The position numbers were made by a program, and so were the translations under genes. A stretch of DNA of 64,000 nucleotides, taken from the NCBI RefSeq assembly GCF_008704425.1, contig NZ_CP023696.1, positions 6,661,580-6,725,579 of the forward strand. The letters run 5' to 3'. Below the pieces are notes generated by a model, which saw only the letters and a program-made list of their open reading frames with translations, was not told the origin of the DNA and made no database searches. Numbering within the stretch: the stretch's first letter is position 1; each line of letters opens with the position of its first letter. Below, one piece after another: positions 60,322-64,000 of this stretch. This stretch comes from Streptomyces fradiae ATCC 10745 = DSM 40063 (GTDB taxonomy: Bacteria > Actinomycetota > Actinomycetes > Streptomycetales > Streptomycetaceae).

Positions 60322-60899
60322 CCCCGAACCCGCGCCCGCGCTCCCGGCACGCTGCCGGCTGCGGGCACGGGCACGGGCACGGGCTGATGCCGGCGCCCGC
60401 CGGTCCGGTACGCCCCGACGGCGGCGCCCGGTGTGTGCGCTCCACGCGACCGCCTCCCGCCCCGGTCGCACGAGGCGGGGTAGAGGCGCCGGCGGTGCAG
60501 CAGCACTCCGCCCTCGCCCTGCCGGGCCGCCGCCATGCCTCGCAGGCGATCGAAGAAACACCACCCCGTCTACGGCCTCCATCGGCACGAGCAAGACGAC
60601 ATCGGTCGACTGCGTCTGGTACCTGCTGGGAATGTGGGCGGTCTGGCGGCGGGTGTCTTTCGAGTGGCTGACCTCTGTAAGGGCGCATCTGCGGGTCGAG
60701 GGTGTGCGTATCGCTTTGCGGTGCTGCATGGTCGTCGACACCGGGACCGTCGATTCGATCGGCCTCTGCGACGAAAGAGGTCGAAGAGCTTCTCGATGTC
60801 ACCGTGTACCCGGCGGCAGCGATCGGCGCGTCGTGGGTGAGGTGCTGCTGGCCTGCTGGGCCTGTGCGCGCTGTTTGCCCCGCGCACTGTGGTGGCACT

Positions 60900-62335
60900 G
60901 CTCGGCAGCGGTGCCCGTCTCCTTCGCTCAGCTCTACGCCTTGAACCATCTCTGCCAGGACATGGTCGACGGCACGGGGGCCGTACGCGGACAGGCCAAC
61001 ACCGCTCAGTCCTACAAGACCGTCGTCGAACTCGTGCTCGGCCTCATCGACGCGGAGATGCGGGTGCTGGCCGCCCGCCGCGACGACCTGAGCCAGACCG
61101 TGAGCCAGTTCAAACGCCGCACCGAGACGATCAGCGAATTCCTGACCGGGAGCGCCGCGGAACTGGAGGAGGAGCTGACCCGCTCCCGGAGTGAAGAACA
61201 GCAGACGCTGACGCCCCTGGAGGAACTCCAGGGGCGTATGCGGGCCGCGACCACCTTCGCCGATCCGCTGCGCCGGCGCGTCGCCGCCCCTGAGGCAACG
61301 CACTCCACCAGGGCCAGGGAAGAAGAGAAAGCGGCCCAGGCGGCCCTCTCCTTGGCTCAGCGGGCCATCACGCGTGCTCAGCGGCAGCCGGGCACCGACC
61401 CGGTGCTGCGCTGCCCCTCCTGCACGCATCTGCTGACCGGCCGTATCGTCCCCCAGGGGGCCTGCGGTTTGTGCCTGTGCGAACTGGATCCCGGTGCGCG
61501 GGACGAGGCCGCGCAGGCAGCCGAAGCCGCGCTGGCCACGGCACGGCAGCGGGCCGTCGAGGCGGCCAAGGCCACCGGTGAGACCGGGGACGCTCTCGCT
61601 CTGGCGCGGGCGGAGCTGGCGGAGCGGACCTGCTTGGAGATCGGGCTCCTGGCCGGGCAGACTGGGCAGCTCTCAGCCGCCCCATGCCGGTGCCCGCACC
61701 CGGGCCGGCATGCTCGAGCGTTCGCCGACCCGGACCGGCGGCTGCCCCGCACCGGCGGCTGCTCGACCCGGGACCGGCAGCTGTGCGAACTGCAGCGGGC
61801 GCTGCGTTCGGCAGTGGAAGAACTGCGCGGTGTGCGCGAGGCCTTCAAGACGCGCGAGAACCTCCCGTCCGGACGCCAGGCCACCCTGGTGGAGATCGAG
61901 GAGCAGTTCGCAGCCATCATCGGCTCTCTGTCGCTGCCCGGGGAACCCGGTGCACGCATCGATCGCCCCTCACTTCTGCCGTAGGTCAGGGCGGGCCAAC
62001 TCACCCAGGGTGGGCCAGTGCGCACCGCGATCGACGCGGCCTGCCGGATGACGTTCCTCAGCCACGCGCTCGTCATCGGGGCGGCCGGTCTGCCGTTCCT
62101 GCTGGTCATCGGTTCGCCGCGCAAGAGCGTCGGGTCCGGCAACGAGGACCAGCAGCTGATCGCACGACTGTACGCGCACTTCCCCGACCGCGTCGCCGGC
62201 GCCCGCAGTGGCACGCCGCACGTACGCCCGCACCAGGTCGTCATCGTCGACAACGACCTGTCATCCCTGCCCGCGCGGTTGCGCCGCCGGATGCGCACCA
62301 TCGAGCTCACCTGGGGCAGTCCGCTGGTGCCCTGA
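60900..62335 (+). pseudogene. Decayed Rad50/SMC-like ATPase gene
   Basis: The readable part consists of coiled coil (MRVLAARRDDLSQTVSQFKRR, ELEEELTRSRSEEQQTL), a Cys4 hook-like module (CPSCTHLLTGRIVPQGACGLC), more coiled coil, then, after a frameshift between 61984 and 62018, the C-terminal ATPase lobe (GLPFLLVIGSPRKSVGSGNEDQQLIARL). Walker B normally reads hydrophobic-hydrophobic-D-S; here it is VIGSP, with Gly instead of Asp. No Walker A or intact N-terminus could be found in 60430-60900, where frames are interrupted. It looks like a relic of the AAA/SMC-like proteins found on Streptomyces accessory elements. Confidence 0.6.
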
Positions 62336-62544
62336 CCCGCGTCACGTGATCACAGTGGGGACACATGCCCCTCTCGGGCCCATGGCCGCGGCAGTGGGCC
62401 CGGGTGCGGGGCCCCGATCCACCGCGGTGCCCGCCTCCTGCCGCCTGGCGGTGCCCGGCGCCCCCGGCTGCGGGCCACCACAGAAAGCTATGCGAAGAAC
62501 TCATTGACAATGCATGAAGCGCATGATTCTGGTAGGGTGGTGTC
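62336..62544. promoter_or_regulatory. Promoter region of the HTH gene pair
   Basis: The right part is AT-richer (GAAAGCTATGCGAAGAACTCATTGACAATGCATG). TTGACA at 62504-62509 is a good -35 element and TAGGGT at 62533-62538 a possible -10, though the distance is longer than ideal. An ATGC/GCAT dyad lies between. Confidence 0.35.
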
Positions 62545-62833
62545 ATGGGAATGTCCTTGCCGGAACGGGTGCGGCTGGTGGTGGCAGCGCTGATGCATGC
62601 CTCGGGCGAGTCGCAGGCGAGGCTTGCCGAGGCGCTGGGGGTGACGCAGGCGCAGGTCAGCCGCCGGGCAGTCCGGGGCCGCCGCCTGGAGCCTGGCCGA
62701 CTGTGAGGCGCTGGCCGTGCACTACGGCATGGACGTCCTGGACTTCCTGGCGGGCCCGACCCGGGCGTGCGAGGCACTGCCCGAGGAGCGCCGTGCCGGA
62801 CGGCGGCGGCCCGGGAAGGGAGAGGCGCGGTGA
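62545..62833 (+). pseudogene. Small XRE-type HTH protein gene with a frameshift
   Basis: ATG 62545 (or 62551) opens a frame reading SLPERVRLVVAALMHASGES, then ARLAEALGVTQAQVSRR, which then stops early. Adding a one-base shift at the GGG near 62668 continues it as QSGAAAWSLADCEALAVHYG and MDVLDFLAGPTRACEALPEERR to a TGA at 62831 that overlaps the next start (GTGA). The restored product is a 95-residue HTH protein. Coupling to the following Tap-like gene suggests a replicon-maintenance pair. Confidence 0.6.
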
Positions 62834-64000
62834 AGCCCCGGTTCGAGGCGATCGACGCCCTGCTCGCCGCAGCCCGCACAGAGGCCACACTGCCCCCTGC
62901 CGAGCAGCGCCGCGCCCTGCGTGAAGCACTGGACCTCTCCCGCGCGCAGGTGGCCCGGGCACTGGGGGTGAGTCCCTCCACGGTCGGCGGCTGGGAAGCG
63001 GGCCGCGACCCGGCCGGTGACATCCGTGAGCGCTACGCCTACTTCCTCGAAGGCGCTCACGCCAAGCTCGCCGACCTCGATGCCGCCCGGCAGGCCGAAA
63101 CCGCTGCCCAGGCCAGCCTCCCCGATGCCGGGCCTCCCCCATGCCGGGCCCGCCACGTCGGGCGGCGACGCTGCCGCGGATGCGGGCCGGCCGGGTACGG
63201 CAGATCAGCCGGACCCGGCGCCGGAAGCCGACGACGTCGAGGACCTGGGCGTGCCTAGGCCGTGCGTCCTGTGCGGACAGCCCGCCCGCCATCAGGTCGC
63301 CGGATTCCCCCAGCACCTGGACCCCGCCGCGTGCGCGCCACAACCGGCCCCGCCGGCCGCAGATGTCCCCACGAGCCGTCCGCCCCGCCCCGCCGCCCGG
63401 CCGAGAACCGTGGCCCGTCGCCCGCCGCGTGCGCACCGCCTCCGACCTGCCGGATCCGATCACAGAAGCCGTCGCGGCCGCGCTGGCCAGACACCCAGGG
63501 CGACGTCGACGCGGCGACGGCAGCACTGGTCAAGCGGGCGATCCCGGGACGCGATGGCCCTGCTGGACAACTGCCGCAAGGGCGGCCGCTACGCCATCGT
63601 CGCCCACCCCTGGATCCCGGACATCCTGCGCAAGCCCTCCGCCCGCGGCGCCGACCAGGTCTGGGAGGCCCGCCCCAAGTGGACCCGCCCCGAACTGCCG
63701 TCCGGACCGCACGAGGTGACGGCCCTGGACATCAAACGGCGCCTATCTCAGCGCGCTCAAGACGCACCTGCCGATCGGCCAACTGGAACACACAGCCGGC
63801 AACCACCACGACCGCCGCCGCGCCGGCGTCCACCTGATCACCCCGCCCCGCATGGGAGCACAGCGCGTACCCTGCCCAACCCGATCGGCAACCGCGACGA
63901 GCCCGGCCCGCCTCTGGGTCACCGAACCCCACCCTGCGCCTGCTGCTGCGCCTGGCCGGCCCCAAGTACGGTCTGTGCGAACCACCGCAGATCCACGAGT
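62830..64000 (+). pseudogene. Tap-like HTH gene with multiple frameshifts, runs off the window
   Basis: GTG 62830 starts an intact N-terminal HTH (FEAIDALLAAARTEATLPP, ALDLSRAQVARALGVSPST, VGGWEAGRDPAGDIRERYAYF). Beyond about 63135 the frame changes repeatedly: CVLCGQPARHQVAGFPQH, SDLPDPITEAVAAALA, GDVDAATAALVKRAIP, MALLDNCRKGGRYAIVAHPW, YLSALKTHLPIGQLEH and NPIGNRDEPG lie in different frames. Joined, they resemble large HTH-plus-nuclease-like replication or telomere-associated proteins of Streptomyces linear replicons. Several shifts are in homopolymer runs. It continues past position 64000. Confidence 0.55.

Noticed and set aside
60431..60900. N-terminal part of the long frame before the SMC-like remnant as coding sequence
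   Set aside because: No Walker A, no coiled coil and no continuous similarity; the composition changes abruptly at about 60900.
1..64000. CRISPR array or tRNA/rRNA genes
   Set aside because: No series of identical spaced repeats, no tRNA-like cloverleaf with GTTCRANYC, and no rRNA-like segment was seen on reading through. The repeats found are simple sequence or degenerate tandem units.

Overview
The window reads as a chromosome-arm segment of a Streptomyces-type actinobacterium. GC is very high with strongly GC-biased third codon positions, GTG and TTG starts are common, and stop/start overlaps (ATGA, GTGA) recur. Typical actinobacterial families are present: a c-di-AMP riboswitch before an NlpC/P60 hydrolase, a DevS/DevR-like sensor pair, MbtH, DUF4328, DUF3140 and Tap-like telomere-associated remnants.

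1-18 kb is mixed core/conditional sequence: a riboswitch-controlled cell-wall hydrolase, YciO-type protein, CPA1 antiporter, PlsC acyltransferase, a DinB-GNAT fusion, a small methyltransferase, a DUF642-like secreted protein, a DevS-like kinase with its response regulator, a PPOX protein, flavohemoprotein, a lipoprotein, a secreted trypsin-like protease, a second PPOX protein and CbiZ. Four similar dyads (GGGnCC...GGnCCC) lie near the redox genes and may be DevR-type sites. 18-26 kb holds a P450-ferredoxin pair facing a TetR gene across a perfect 16-bp palindrome, a FabH-ACP-hydrolase block, an orphan maltokinase-cap protein, an APH-family kinase and a SnoaL-like protein.

26-47 kb is an unassigned non-ribosomal peptide cluster. 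The minus-strand operon (40.2 to 26.3 kb) encodes an A-PCP-C-A-PCP-TE synthetase, MFS exporter, editing-type thioesterase with a Cys nucleophile, a valine-type A-PCP, a P450, a PCP-C didomain and an ATP-grasp ligase. The divergent plus-strand operon (40.7-46.4 kb) encodes LeuC-like and LeuD-like dehydratase subunits, an aminotransferase, an Fe(II)/2-oxoglutarate oxygenase and a 2-alkylmalate/homocitrate synthase-like enzyme. This looks like a dedicated 2-oxo-acid chain-elongation pathway making a homologated, hydroxylated amino acid for the assembly line, comparable in logic to the homotyrosine (hty) and homophenylalanine (hph) pathways. MbtH and an apparently frameshifted LuxR-type regulator follow.

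47-54 kb carries an alpha/beta hydrolase, a MerR regulator with a textbook 19-bp-spacer promoter, an XRE-methionine aminopeptidase pair around a shared dyad, a SpoIIE-type phosphatase and a phospholipase D-family enzyme. 54-58 kb holds a compact three-gene lipid cassette (OleA-like thiolase, GT2, OleC-like adenylating enzyme). From about 53.8 kb, and especially beyond 60 kb, the sequence is rich in broken genes: a Tap fragment, a Rad50/SMC-like remnant, a frameshifted HTH gene and a Tap-like gene with many frameshifts running off the window. This is what one expects towards a linear replicon end or in a decayed mobile element.
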